The notes beneath the pieces are model-generated. The model was not told where the DNA came from and searched no databases. It saw nothing but the letters and a program-made list of their open reading frames with translations. 64,000 nt of DNA from Psychrobacillus sp040274765 (GTDB lineage Bacteria; Bacillota; Bacilli; Bacillales_A; Planococcaceae), in assembly GCA_040274765.1 (NCBI GenBank), contig JBEMAY010000007.1:5628-69627 (forward strand). The letters are read 5' to 3'. The stretch's first letter is position 1; each line of letters opens with the position of its first letter. Of the stretch, positions 34,275 through 42,577 are shown piece by piece. A program made the position numbers and the translations under genes.

Positions 34275-34848
34275 GTACATCACCTTTTTTAGAGCGTGAG
34301 ATAGAGTATCCTCTTAACGAGCCTGTTGCAAGTAATCCGTCAGCTATGGCTTTACCGCCTACACCAGCAATTAACGTCCCACTAAAAATACGAACAGCGA
34401 GCATGAAAAGGACATATCCAGTAGTATAAACAGTAAATCCTCCTAAAAAATATCCATATACAAAACTAAACACTGCCGATCCTGCACCAGCAAGCATTAA
34501 TACCCATAGGTCAAATCTTTTATAGCGAGTAGCTGCGAATACGGCCTCTGCACCCAAGCCTTGAATAACACCAGAGAGAATGAGACGTGGTCCAACAGCA
34601 TTACCTAAAAGCACTTCTATCGCAGCTGCAATAGTTTCAGAGATTACAGCAGCTCCTGGTTTGCGAATGATATACATACAGATAATAGAAACGATAAACC
34701 ATACTCCAAAAATCCATTCATACGCGATTGGTCCAATAAATCCTGACCAAATATTCCCGACATGTAGGAATAGTAAATAAACAATTCCAAACACTACTGC
34801 AAAAATCGACATTAATATGATTTCTTTCAACTTCCACGATTTAAGCAT
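34267..34848 (-). CDS. ykoE: ECF S-component for thiamine precursor (YkoE)
   Basis: A 193-residue substrate-binding membrane protein with five or six hydrophobic segments. LKEIILMSIFAVVFGIVYLLFLHVGNIW and GPIAYEWIFGVWFIVSIICMYIIRKPGAA are typical of YkoE. The ATG at 34848 has GGAGATC upstream, and the gene overlaps ykoF by eight bases. Predicted to take up hydroxymethylpyrimidine or thiamine with ykoDC. Confidence 0.9.
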   Translation of the reverse strand: MLKSWKLKEIILMSIFAVVFGIVYLLFLHVGNIWSGFIGPIAYEWIFGVWFIVSIICMYIIRKPGAAVISETIAAAIEVLLGNAVGPRLILSGVIQGLGAEAVFAATRYKRFDLWVLMLAGAGSAVFSFVYGYFLGGFTVYTTGYVLFMLAVRIFSGTLIAGVGGKAIADGLLATGSLRGYSISRSKKGDVRV

Positions 34849-35431
34849 GAAGATGATCTCCATGAGAAGGACTGTTAATACTCATGGATACAGTCATTAC
34901 TAAATGCTTGTACTCCTCTGATCTTGCTCTGCTAAAGGTTGCTTCATAGAAGGCGAATACATCATGAATATCCCCGTGGATGCCACTTGCATAATGCATG
35001 GACTCATTGAATACACCAGCGTCTTTCGCTTGCTGAATCTCTCTGTAGATAACATCCATGTAGTTTGGATTATTCATTGGATATAAGGCGAATTGGGAGG
35101 ATACATATTGTTTGGTCCCAACATTATTTGCAACTTCATCTCCTCTTTCTAAATAAACGTCAGCTGCTGTATCACCCGGACAGCCCGCTGAAAATGTTCC
35201 AGAGAGAGCCACGTGTGCACCCGTTTTTGCTGCATTTAAAGTTATTGCTTTAGCCACATCGAAAACATGAACTTGTTTTCCTCTAATAACAGTTGAAACG
35301 TCATCTGTATGCATCCATACGTTAGATGTGTCTGTATCCTGTACTGCCCCCTTAATAATACTTATAAACTCGTTGCTCATTGGATGTAGGGAAAAGCGAA
35401 ACCCTACAATTGGACTTAAACCACATTCCAT
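34841..35431 (-). CDS. ykoF: Thiamine/HMP-binding protein YkoF
   Basis: A 196-residue cytosolic protein with two repeats of an alpha-beta thiamine-binding (YkoF-type) domain: VGFRFSLHPMSNEFISIIKGAV and SSQFALYPMNNPNYMDVIYREIQQA both show the repeat. B. subtilis YkoF binds thiamine. Start ATG 35431 has AGGGAGG upstream; the open frame extends to 35458 without support. It is the first gene after the TPP riboswitch terminator. Confidence 0.92.
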   Translation of the reverse strand: MECGLSPIVGFRFSLHPMSNEFISIIKGAVQDTDTSNVWMHTDDVSTVIRGKQVHVFDVAKAITLNAAKTGAHVALSGTFSAGCPGDTAADVYLERGDEVANNVGTKQYVSSQFALYPMNNPNYMDVIYREIQQAKDAGVFNESMHYASGIHGDIHDVFAFYEATFSRARSEEYKHLVMTVSMSINSPSHGDHLHA

Positions 35432-35458
35432 TCTAAAAACCTCCCTAAAATTTTTCAT

Positions 35459-35488
35459 AAAAAAAGCTACATCCGTGAAGATGCAGCC
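35459..35488 (-). terminator. Terminator of the TPP riboswitch
   Basis: Read on minus: GCTGCATC-TTCAC-GGATGTAGC followed by at least six T. It is the off-state platform in front of ykoF. Confidence 0.88.
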
Positions 35489-35517
35489 ACTAACCTTATG
35501 AAAAAAGGAAAGTCACC

Positions 35518-35609
35518 GCACTTCCTCACGCAGGTATTATCCTGATCGAGTAATAAGGGATCGGAGCCTTAAAAGCTCTCATCACAGCCAAAGTGGGCAC
35601 CCCTAGTGC
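35518..35609 (-). promoter_or_regulatory. TPP (THI-box) riboswitch
   Basis: Read on minus: GCACTAGGGGTGCC opens the aptamer with P1 strand GCACT. The pyrimidine-sensing part is TGATGAGAG (CUGAGA-like), and the pyrophosphate part is GATCCCTTATTACTCGATCAGGATAATACCTGCG. P1 closes with AGTGC (35518-35522). All parts match the thiamine-pyrophosphate riboswitch. It controls ykoFEDC. Confidence 0.95.
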
Positions 35610-35769
35610 AGAAACGGTATGTAGTTTTCCAATTATGTAATATTTACACAATCTGTTTTTTTATGTGACCACAGTATAGCTTAAAAAAATTTAAAAGTAA
35701 ATATGGTTGAATTCTTTTCTTTTATAAGCGATGCTTAAATTGTCAGAAAATCATTAGGGGGGGAATTGG

Positions 35770-36729
35770 ATGTATAAAATATTTATTACTAGAAAATTGC
35801 CGGAAGAAATTGTACAACCATTAAGAGAAAAATTTGAAGTCGATATGTGGCACAGTGAAGAAATTCCAATGAAGTACGAGGATATTAAAAAAGAGGCAAA
35901 GGATGCGTCAGCTTTGTGGACCGTTCTCTCGGATACTGTGGATCGTGAACTAATAGAAAGCCTACCAAATCTAAGAATTATATCTAATCTGGCGGTTGGC
36001 TATAATAACATCGATATCGATGCTGCAAAGGAAAAAGGGGTTATTGTAACCAATACACCTGGCGTGTTAACCGAAACTACAGCGGATTTAACATTTGCCT
36101 TATTACTAGCAACTGCCCGTCGTATTACAGAAGCGGAGCAGGATATTCGTGCAGGGAAATGGAAGTCTTGGACGCCGATGCAGCTGACCGGCATGGACGT
36201 TTTTGGATCAACCTTAGGGATCATAGGTATGGGCAGAATCGGTGAAGCAGTCGCACGGCGTGCAAAAGGGTTTGATATGAAGGTCTTATACCATAATCGA
36301 ACAAGGAAATTGGAAGCTGAGCAACAGTATAACTTTACATATGTGGAGCTTGAGACACTATTAAAGGAGTCAGATTTTGTTGTCATATTGACTCCTCTCA
36401 CTCCAGAAACTAGAGGTTTAATTGGTAAAAAAGAGTTCGAAATGATGAAGGAAACCTCAGCACTTATTAATGTAGCGCGAGGAGGAATAGTTGATGAGCA
36501 GGCTCTTTATGATGCCCTAGTCAACAAAAGCATTTGGGCTGCGGGTCTAGACGTTTTTGAAACGGAGCCAGTTCCATTAGACCATCCACTATTAACCTTA
36601 CCTAACGTGACGGTGCTACCCCACATCGGTAGTGCCAGTATTTATACAAGACTTGCTATGATGCAAATAAATGCTACTGCCATTGAAGATGCATTAGAGG
36701 ATCGGGTACCTGAAAACAGAGTGGTTTAA
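35770..36729 (+). CDS. D-2-hydroxyacid dehydrogenase (glyoxylate/hydroxypyruvate reductase type)
   Basis: A 319-residue NAD(P)-dependent dehydrogenase. Nucleotide-binding motif GIIGMGRIGEAVARRAKGFDM (about residues 151-171). The catalytic triad Arg (NVARGGIVDE), Glu (DVFETEPVP) and His (LPHIGSAS) is in order. VGYNNIDIDAAKEKGVIVTNTPGVL is typical of GyaR/GhrB enzymes, which reduce glyoxylate or hydroxypyruvate. Single gene, strong GGGGGGAA site. Confidence 0.9.
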   Translation: MYKIFITRKLPEEIVQPLREKFEVDMWHSEEIPMKYEDIKKEAKDASALWTVLSDTVDRELIESLPNLRIISNLAVGYNNIDIDAAKEKGVIVTNTPGVLTETTADLTFALLLATARRITEAEQDIRAGKWKSWTPMQLTGMDVFGSTLGIIGMGRIGEAVARRAKGFDMKVLYHNRTRKLEAEQQYNFTYVELETLLKESDFVVILTPLTPETRGLIGKKEFEMMKETSALINVARGGIVDEQALYDALVNKSIWAAGLDVFETEPVPLDHPLLTLPNVTVLPHIGSASIYTRLAMMQINATAIEDALEDRVPENRVV

Positions 36730-36735
36730 ATTGTA

Positions 36736-36773
36736 AAAGAAGTCATGGACATAGCGTTCATGGCTTCTTTATG
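36736..36773 (+). terminator. Intrinsic terminator after the dehydrogenase gene
   Basis: AAAGAAGTCATGGA (36736-36749) pairs with TTCATGGCTTCTTT (36757-36770) with two wobble pairs. Confidence 0.8.
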
Positions 36774-36780
36774 TTTTGTG

Positions 36781-36902
36781 GAGTGATAAAAATATAAAAA
36801 TAAACCCTACCGGTGATAAAACCTTTATGAGCGGTGATAAATCTCTACGAACGGTGATAAAATCTCGTGAACGGTGATAAACCTCCCCCGAGCGGTGATA
36901 AA
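36781..36902. repeat. Periodic array, core CGGTGATAAA every 20-21 bp
   Basis: CGGTGATAAA starts at 36811, 36832, 36852, 36872 and 36893: five exact copies with steps 21, 20, 20, 21. A sixth, GAGTGATAAA, is at 36781. Linkers of 10-11 bases are unrelated except that the bases just before the core tend to be GAA or GAG. The unequal step breaks any reading frame, so the conservation is at DNA or RNA level. The array lies after a terminator and before the opu promoter. Confidence 0.9.
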
Positions 36903-37104
36903 TTCAAAATCTCCTCTATTTATCTGCTTACTTTCTCCTAGACAAAGCTCCACTCGAGCAAAAAACAAATAATTAATAATTTCGATGTCATTTATATGAA
37001 TAGATTGTCTAGGGTTCACTAATTACTTAATGAAAAATGACTAGAAAAATGATGCATAATATTCAGATAAAGGTAGAATAATAACAATCATTTATTAAGT
37101 GAAT
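36903..37104. other. AT-rich intergenic stretch upstream of the opu promoter
   Basis: No gene, hairpin terminator or known motif recognised between the periodic array and the promoter at 37105. Confidence 0.4.
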
Positions 37105-37133
37105 TTGCAATATACAATTTTTTTTAGTAATAT
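37105..37133 (+). promoter_or_regulatory. Sigma-A promoter of the opu-type operon
   Basis: -35 TTGCAA (37105-37110), 17-bp spacer, -10 TAATAT (37128-37133). The expected start near 37140 sits just before the left arm of a long inverted repeat in the leader. Confidence 0.65.
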
Positions 37134-37139
37134 TAGTAG

Positions 37140-37250
37140 TTATAAATTAGACGTCCTTTAATTTCCAAATTCAGGGAAGTTTAATTGTTTAGGATTTTAG
37201 CAATTATTTATAGATTTTGAAGGAGGAGCGATCGAACGTCTAATTTAAAA
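37140..37250 (+). promoter_or_regulatory. Candidate structured 5' leader RNA of the opu-type operon
   Basis: TAAATTAGACGT (37143-37154) and ACGTCTAATTTA (37236-37247) form a perfect 12-bp helix closing about 81 bases. Inside are AATTTCC/GGAAGTT (37160-37166 with 37175-37181) and TAATTG/CAATTA (37182-37187 with 37201-37206). A single-stranded stretch carries an orphan ribosome-site-like AAGGAGGAG (37220-37228) with no start codon after it. The closing helix ends about 30 bases before the first ATG. It looks like a riboswitch fold, but I cannot match it to a class. Confidence 0.5.
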
Positions 37251-37277
37251 ACTGAATGAAAAGAGGTAGTCAAACTA

Positions 37278-38273
37278 ATGAAAAAGATTATGTTATTTTT
37301 TTCACTTTGTATGCTTTTAGTACTTGCAGCCTGTGGCAGTGAGACAAGCAAGGACAATATTGAGGTGATTAAGTTTGCTGATGCGGGGTGGGATAGTATT
37401 CGCCTACACAATAGCATAGCTCAAACAATCGTCGAAGAAGGTTATGGTTATGAAACCGAAGTAACAAGTGGAACAACGGCGGCAACCATGCAATCACTTG
37501 AAAAGGGCGACATAAATGTCTATATGGAAGTATGGACCGATAACATTAAAGATGTCTACGAAAAAGCAATTGAAAGTGGAGATATCATAAAGGTAGCTAC
37601 TAATTTCGCTGATAACGCGCAAGGATTATATGTTCCAACTTACGTGATAGAAGGAGATGCAGAACGAGGTATTGAACCAATAGCACCGGATTTAAAAACG
37701 GTTCAAGACTTAGAGAAGTATCCAGAAATTTTCCAAGATCCCGAAGATAGCAGTAAAGGCCGAGTGGTCGGTGCTCCATCTAGTTGGGTAGTAAGTGAGT
37801 ATTTGGGGACGAAACTTGAAACATATGGCCTTGACGAACAATATAACTATCTAGCACCTGGCTCTGATTCTGCCATTGTTGCAGATCTAGCTGGCGCATA
37901 TAAAAAAGGCGAGCCGTGGGTAGGTTATTATTGGTCACCAACGTGGGTAACAGCAAGCTACGATTTAACTCTATTAGAAGACGCACCATACGATGAAGCA
38001 ACATGGAATGATTCGAAGGGAACTGAATTTCCTCCGAATGATGTAGTGGTTGCTGTTCATAAAGATTTACCAACACAAGCTAAGGAAGTAGTAGACTTTT
38101 TAAGTAACTATGAAACTAGCAATGATTTAACTGAAAGTGCTTTAGATTACATGCAAGAAAATGATGTGGAAGCAGATGAAGCCGCTATTTGGTGGATGAA
38201 AGAGTATGAAGATATTTGGACAGCTTGGGTGTCAGAAGAAGTGGCTGAAAAAGTGAAAGCTTCTTTAAACTAA
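37278..38273 (+). CDS. Glycine-betaine/choline-type ABC substrate-binding lipoprotein
   Basis: A 331-residue lipoprotein with signal peptide and lipobox LAAC (about residues 16-19). The body is an OpuAC/ProX-type binding protein: GWDSIRLHNSIAQTIVEEGYGYE, GDINVYMEVWTDN, GAPSSWVVSEYL and GYYWSPTWVTASYDL supply Trp/Tyr residues suited to bind a quaternary ammonium group. Ligand (glycine betaine, choline, proline betaine) cannot be fixed. First gene of a three-gene operon preceded by a structured leader. Confidence 0.85.
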   Translation: MKKIMLFFSLCMLLVLAACGSETSKDNIEVIKFADAGWDSIRLHNSIAQTIVEEGYGYETEVTSGTTAATMQSLEKGDINVYMEVWTDNIKDVYEKAIESGDIIKVATNFADNAQGLYVPTYVIEGDAERGIEPIAPDLKTVQDLEKYPEIFQDPEDSSKGRVVGAPSSWVVSEYLGTKLETYGLDEQYNYLAPGSDSAIVADLAGAYKKGEPWVGYYWSPTWVTASYDLTLLEDAPYDEATWNDSKGTEFPPNDVVVAVHKDLPTQAKEVVDFLSNYETSNDLTESALDYMQENDVEADEAAIWWMKEYEDIWTAWVSEEVAEKVKASLN

Positions 38274-38321
38274 TTCATAACTCAATCTAACTAAAAGAGA
38301 GGTGACCTGTGACTGTACTTT

Positions 38322-39197
38322 TTGCAGTCCCACTATATGACAGAATTTCCTAACGTACGATTTCCAATTGGGGATGCAGTAGAAAAATTCGTGGATTTTT
38401 TAGCCGCGAACTTTGATGCATTTTTTGATTTTATCTTTATTATTTCTTCCTCTATGATTAAAGGTTTAGAGGCAGGTCTATTAGCAATACCTTGGTGGTT
38501 ATTTATTGTTATCATCTTCTTGATCGGATGGTATTTTAACAATATTTATGGAGGTTTGCTTTATGGGGCATTTATCTTCTTAATAGGCTCCTTTGATTTG
38601 TGGCCGGAAACGATGACCACTATTTCCATCGTTTTAATCTCCGTAATTTTGTCTCTTGTAATAGGCATTCCGCTAGGCGTTGGAATGGCTTTTAGTAAGT
38701 CCATGTCTAGAATCATGCGTCCGATATTGGATGCCATGCAGACAATGCCAAGCTTTGTCTACTTAATACCAGTAATTTTCTTCTTTCCACTTGGAAATGT
38801 ACCAGCAGTTATTGCAACAATCATATATGCTTTACCACCAGTAATCCGTTTAACAGAATTAGGGATCCGAAGTGTAGATAAAGAAATCGTAGAATCTGCA
38901 CAATCTTTTGGTTCCTCTTCCTCTCAAATGCTCATGAAAGTTCAACTACCACAAGCCTTACCTACAATAATGGCTGGTATCAATCAAACTACGATGATGG
39001 CTCTTGCAATGGCGGTTGTTGGTTCTATGGTTGGGGCACAGGGACTTGGAGAACGAGTACTCTTTGCGATTAACAGAATTGATATATCGCTAGGCTTTGA
39101 AGCCGGAATTAGCATTGTATTCCTAGCGATAATTATTGACCGAGTTACCGGGGGAATTGCGAATCGCCTTCAGAAGCATAGGAGGGATGCAACATGA
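38322..39197 (+). CDS. Glycine-betaine/choline-type ABC permease
   Basis: About 291 residues, OpuAB/ProW type, with about six or seven hydrophobic segments and the inner loop motif ELGIRSVDKEIVESAQSFGSSSSQML that meets the ATPase. The start is uncertain: TTG 38322 and ATG 38337 lie 17 and 32 bases from the nearest GAGAGGTG site (38297-38304), while CTG 38313 or a 14-codon GTG frame at 38309 would be well placed. The body begins MTEFPNVRFPIGDAVEKFVDF, as in OpuAB. It overlaps the ATPase gene by four bases. Confidence 0.85.
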   Translation: MQSHYMTEFPNVRFPIGDAVEKFVDFLAANFDAFFDFIFIISSSMIKGLEAGLLAIPWWLFIVIIFLIGWYFNNIYGGLLYGAFIFLIGSFDLWPETMTTISIVLISVILSLVIGIPLGVGMAFSKSMSRIMRPILDAMQTMPSFVYLIPVIFFFPLGNVPAVIATIIYALPPVIRLTELGIRSVDKEIVESAQSFGSSSSQMLMKVQLPQALPTIMAGINQTTMMALAMAVVGSMVGAQGLGERVLFAINRIDISLGFEAGISIVFLAIIIDRVTGGIANRLQKHRRDAT

Positions 39198-40396
39198 CAG
39201 TAAAATTAAGACTAGAAAATGTCTCCAAAATATTTGGACCACGACCAAAAAAGGTAATTCCGATGGTAGAAAAAGGTGTACCGAAGGAAGAAATTTTAGC
39301 TAAAACTGGGCACACAGTCGGAGTGTATAATGCTTCCATGGAAATCATGGAGGGGGAGACCTTCGTTATTATGGGGTTATCCGGTAGCGGTAAATCTACT
39401 CTGATTCGTTGCTTAAACCTATTGAATAGACCGACGTCAGGTGCTATTTATGTCGATGGAGAAAATGTGGTCGATTACAATAAGACACAGTTAAAGTTCT
39501 ATCGTCAAAAGAAAATAGCAATGGTATTCCAACATTTTGGATTATTTAGTCATCGTACGGTATTGGAGAATATCGAGTATGGATTAGAAATTAGAGGAAT
39601 GTCCAAGAAGGAACGTCAGGAAATTGCTCAGAAGCATTTAGAGACGGTTGGTCTTAAAGGCTATGAAAATCAATATCCAGATGAGCTTTCTGGCGGTATG
39701 CGTCAGCGAGTGGGAATTGCTCGAGCACTTGCTAATGATCCAGACATTCTATTAATGGACGAGCCCTTTAGTGCACTCGATCCACTCATCCGTAGAGAAA
39801 TGCAGCTCGAGCTTCTAGATATCCAAAATCGTCTGCAAAAAACAATTATCTTCATCACACATGATGTCAACGAGGCGTTTAAAATTGGTGACCGTGTTGC
39901 TGTTATGAAAAACGGGAAAGTAGAGCAAATTGGTACTCCAGAAGAGATTTTGGAAAATCCAGCAAGCAGCTATATTTCGGAATTCATACGTGATATCGAC
40001 CGCACTAAAATTCTTCAAGCCGAGCACATTATGTCTAAGCCTAATGGATTAGTATCCTTGAAGGATGGGCTAAATGTTGCAATCCAGGTAATGAGAGAGA
40101 ATGGTAACTCAAGCGCGTTTGTAGTAGACAGAAAGCGACAACTTCAAGGTATCATTACCATCGATCAAGCCATTGAAGGGATGAAACAAAAGAAAACCTT
40201 ACAAGAAACGATGTCGAAGGAAGTTAAAACTGTACATCCAGAAGAATACGTACAAGATTTAATTCAACAGGTTCTCGATTCCAAGTATCCGCTCGTTGTA
40301 ACAGACGAGGAAGGTACGATGAAAGGAATTATTTTACGAGTGCATGTGCTGGCAAGTTTAATAAGTGATCCAATAGAGGAATCAGAAGAAATATAA
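39194..40396 (+). CDS. Glycine-betaine-type ABC ATPase with CBS domains (OpuAA-like)
   Basis: A 400-residue ATPase. Walker A GLSGSGKST, Q-loop FQHFGLFSHRTV, signature LSGGMRQRVGIARAL and Walker B ILLMDEPFSALDP are intact. Residues about 275-395 form two CBS domains (AEHIMSKPNGLVSLKDGL ... TMSKEVKTVHPEEYV), which in OpuA-type transporters sense ionic strength or c-di-AMP. ATGA overlap with the permease gene. Osmoprotectant uptake is the inferred role. Confidence 0.92.
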   Translation: MTVKLRLENVSKIFGPRPKKVIPMVEKGVPKEEILAKTGHTVGVYNASMEIMEGETFVIMGLSGSGKSTLIRCLNLLNRPTSGAIYVDGENVVDYNKTQLKFYRQKKIAMVFQHFGLFSHRTVLENIEYGLEIRGMSKKERQEIAQKHLETVGLKGYENQYPDELSGGMRQRVGIARALANDPDILLMDEPFSALDPLIRREMQLELLDIQNRLQKTIIFITHDVNEAFKIGDRVAVMKNGKVEQIGTPEEILENPASSYISEFIRDIDRTKILQAEHIMSKPNGLVSLKDGLNVAIQVMRENGNSSAFVVDRKRQLQGIITIDQAIEGMKQKKTLQETMSKEVKTVHPEEYVQDLIQQVLDSKYPLVVTDEEGTMKGIILRVHVLASLISDPIEESEEI

Positions 40397-40403
40397 ATAT
40401 CAA

Positions 40404-40444
40404 GAAAGCCCAAAAGCGATTATATCGTCTTTGGGCTTTTATTT
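40404..40444 (+). terminator. Intrinsic terminator of the opu-type operon
   Basis: AAAGCCCAAAAGCGA (40405-40419) pairs with TCGTCTTTGGGCTTT, ending in T-rich sequence. Confidence 0.88.
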
Positions 40445-40620
40445 TTGACTTACGCAAAAGAAAAAGATGAGTTAGATTTACATAGAACATAAAATGATTA
40501 TAAATCCATGGAAATTGGATATTTATGTTAAAATTTGAATATAGTTGTGAAAGAACAATCATTATCCATATTATGTAATAAAATTTGGTCTAGATGAGTT
40601 GGACAGAGGGGGAATTGTCC

Positions 40621-40821
40621 ATGAATAATAGCGTAAAGAAAATATTAAAGAACAATATCAGAACACTGTTGGCTTTGGTTACATTCCATATTGGCATATT
40701 TACTTGGTTAGTATTAAGTAGTGAAGATATGATTCTAATAGAGGTGATTTTGTTATCCTTCTTTTTAATGGGGTTGTATGGCTTTTGTTTATGGAGCATG
40801 AAATCTAAAAGGGACACTTAA
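40621..40821 (+). CDS. Small two-span membrane protein, 66 aa
   Basis: A basic N-terminus (NNSVKKILKNNIR) followed by two hydrophobic helices (about residues 15-33 and 37-57) and a basic tail KSKRDT. ATG 40621 has AGAGGGGG upstream. The family is not recognised. It stands alone between the opu terminator and the next single-span protein. Confidence 0.55.
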   Translation: MNNSVKKILKNNIRTLLALVTFHIGIFTWLVLSSEDMILIEVILLSFFLMGLYGFCLWSMKSKRDT

Positions 40822-40896
40822 AGAAAGCATCTATTGTATTTTGGCTGACGTAATAGGGCATTCAGAGGACTATCACTCATGTTAAGGAGAGATTAG

Positions 40897-41376
40897 ATGA
40901 AAAAGAAATTATTTATTTGGATTCCGATGCCAGTATTATTAATCGTTTTAATTACAGTGAATTGGAATTATATTTCACAATATGTTGAGTGGAAGTTGAA
41001 CTGGGAGGTAGGAATCCCGAAGCCTATAAAAATAGAAACTGTATTCCATACAAGAAATGGTTTTCCTGGAGATGGAGAAGTCTTTCAAATTCTTCATTAT
41101 CGCTCTATTGAAAAGAAGTTAGAGGAGAAAGATGGTTGGATTCCAATTAATGAAGATTCCTTTGACACTGTATCCGGACACCTTAAAAAGTTTCAAAAAG
41201 ATGTTGCTAATATTAATAAGGATACACAGCGGTTTAATATGTTATTTCAAGAGAATCCTGTGACTTTTGAGGAAAATGATAAATACTTATATAAATTGGA
41301 AGAGGATAATAGCTATATACTTGCTATATCAAATGCAAAAGAACAAAAACTGTTTGTGATGGAATGGATGCAATAG
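40897..41376 (+). CDS. Hypothetical membrane-anchored protein, 159 aa
   Basis: An N-terminal hydrophobic segment (residues 5-22) anchors an external domain: VFHTRNGFPGDGEVFQILHYRSIEKKL ... YLYKLEEDNSYILAISNAKEQKLFVMEWM. The family is not recognised. AAGGAGAG site and typical codon use support a real gene. No lipobox. Confidence 0.6.
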   Translation: MKKKLFIWIPMPVLLIVLITVNWNYISQYVEWKLNWEVGIPKPIKIETVFHTRNGFPGDGEVFQILHYRSIEKKLEEKDGWIPINEDSFDTVSGHLKKFQKDVANINKDTQRFNMLFQENPVTFEENDKYLYKLEEDNSYILAISNAKEQKLFVMEWMQ

Positions 41377-41490
41377 CTGTTAAAGAATCTGCAATACCTA
41401 CAGAGAGATACTCTTTTATAAACTATTTGCTAAATAGGGGTTTTACATCGATGAAGATTTTTTTGAGAATTTTATGTTTTAGGAGGCTAT

Positions 41491-41958
41491 ATGAAACAGC
41501 ATAAGATCAAAGTTATTCCGTATAATCCGAAATACGCAGTTCAAACAGTAGATATGTGGCGGAAAAGTAAGGAACAGGCTATTGGACAAAAAGAATTTCA
41601 TGATTTCGAAAGCCACGTGTATTTTTTAAATCATATTTTAACGGAACAGTTTCAAATAGCGTTAGCGTTAATGGATGAAGAAATAGTTGGGATGATTGCC
41701 TATAATGACAGGGAAATAAGCCAGCTGTATATTCATTTAGAGTATCAAGGAATCGGTATAGGGCGAATGTTATTAGATAAAGCAAAGACAGAATCTAGTG
41801 GGAAATTAACATTATACACATTTGAGGTAAATAAAAATGCACAAAAGTTTTATGAAAAACATGGTTTTGAAGTGATAAGTAGAGGACATGAAAACGAAGA
41901 AAATTTACCTGACATTCAATACGAATGGGTATCCAAAAAACAATTATGCGAAGAGTAA
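41491..41958 (+). CDS. GNAT-family acetyltransferase
   Basis: A 155-residue GCN5-related N-acetyltransferase. The acetyl-CoA loop is IHLEYQGIGIGRMLLDKAK (about residues 90-108; the R/Q-x-x-G-x-G/A pattern reads QGIGIG) and the C-terminal motif NKNAQKFYEKHGFEVI is standard. Substrate unknown. AGGAGG site. Confidence 0.88.
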   Translation: MKQHKIKVIPYNPKYAVQTVDMWRKSKEQAIGQKEFHDFESHVYFLNHILTEQFQIALALMDEEIVGMIAYNDREISQLYIHLEYQGIGIGRMLLDKAKTESSGKLTLYTFEVNKNAQKFYEKHGFEVISRGHENEENLPDIQYEWVSKKQLCEE

Positions 41959-41981
41959 CTTTGAATGGTTGCTCTTTTTTA
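41950..41981 (+). terminator. Intrinsic terminator after the GNAT gene
   Basis: AAGAGTAACT and GGTTGCTCTT pair with two wobble pairs, followed by a T-run. Confidence 0.7.
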
Positions 41982-42014
41982 TTTTATAAAATGGAGGACT
42001 ATATTTAAAATGCA

Positions 42015-42053
42015 TAAAAAATGAGTTAGAAAACATATCTTCAAACTCATTTT
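42015..42053 (-). terminator. Intrinsic terminator of the minus-strand DinB gene
   Basis: Read on minus: AATGAGTT and AACTCATT arms with a T-tract (plus A-tract 42016-42020) on the 3' side. Confidence 0.55.
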
Positions 42054-42094
42054 ACTGTGTCATTGTTTATTAAAATGCTTCGTTTTTTTGCTAC

Positions 42095-42577
42095 TTATTT
42101 GGAATAAGCGGAAAGACCTCGACCAATAAGGTTTGCAGAAACAGGATCTTTTCCGAGTTCTCTTGCCCAAATTGATAATTGTCCTATATGGTGAATTTCA
42201 TGAGCAATGGTATGTCGCATGATTTCACCCCAAGTATCCGTCACCATTCTTCCGTCTGGTAAGGTATCGTAAAACAAACGATTTTCCATACTGGGTTCCC
42301 AGTCTTTTACAAAGTCTTCAACCTCTAAATGAAATTGAGCATCTAATTCTCTAACCTTATTTAAGCTTTTATACTCCTCAAAATTCTCTTGGAAGTCATT
42401 TTTCCCTTGTAAGAGACGTATCCAGCTCCATTCGACATCAACTATATGGAAAAGTGTGTGCAATATACTTCCCATTCCACCTATTCGATTTTGCAGAAGC
42501 TCCTCTTCACTTAAGTCCTCACACCAACGATACCAATCTTCTCTTACTTCCCAATTATACCTAAAAAAAACTTGCAA
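42095..42577 (-). CDS. DinB-family protein
   Basis: A four-helix DinB/YfiT-type protein of 160 residues. Metal-binding histidines are present: MGSILHTLFHIVDVEW supplies the first, and MRHTIAHEIHHIGQLSIWAREL the other two. TTG 42577 is chosen because AAGGAG lies eight bases upstream; the GTG at 42586 sits within the ribosome site. Members are thiol or metal-dependent transferases or of unknown function. Unlike the DinB-like protein at 8.1 kb it is fully intact. Confidence 0.85.
   Translation of the reverse strand: MQVFFRYNWEVREDWYRWCEDLSEEELLQNRIGGMGSILHTLFHIVDVEWSWIRLLQGKNDFQENFEEYKSLNKVRELDAQFHLEVEDFVKDWEPSMENRLFYDTLPDGRMVTDTWGEIMRHTIAHEIHHIGQLSIWARELGKDPVSANLIGRGLSAYSK

Noticed and set aside
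36825..37019. Minus-strand frame across the CGGTGATAAA array
   Set aside because: The 20/21 steps shift frame between units, so conservation is not at protein level; no ribosome site.
37140..37250. Known c-di-AMP (ydaO) riboswitch before the osmoprotectant operon
   Set aside because: The leader is too short and lacks the conserved GC-rich core and pseudoknot elements that I would expect.
40590..40817. Antisense frame of 75 codons opposite the small membrane protein
   Set aside because: Mirror of the plus gene, which has the ribosome site and the membrane-protein composition.
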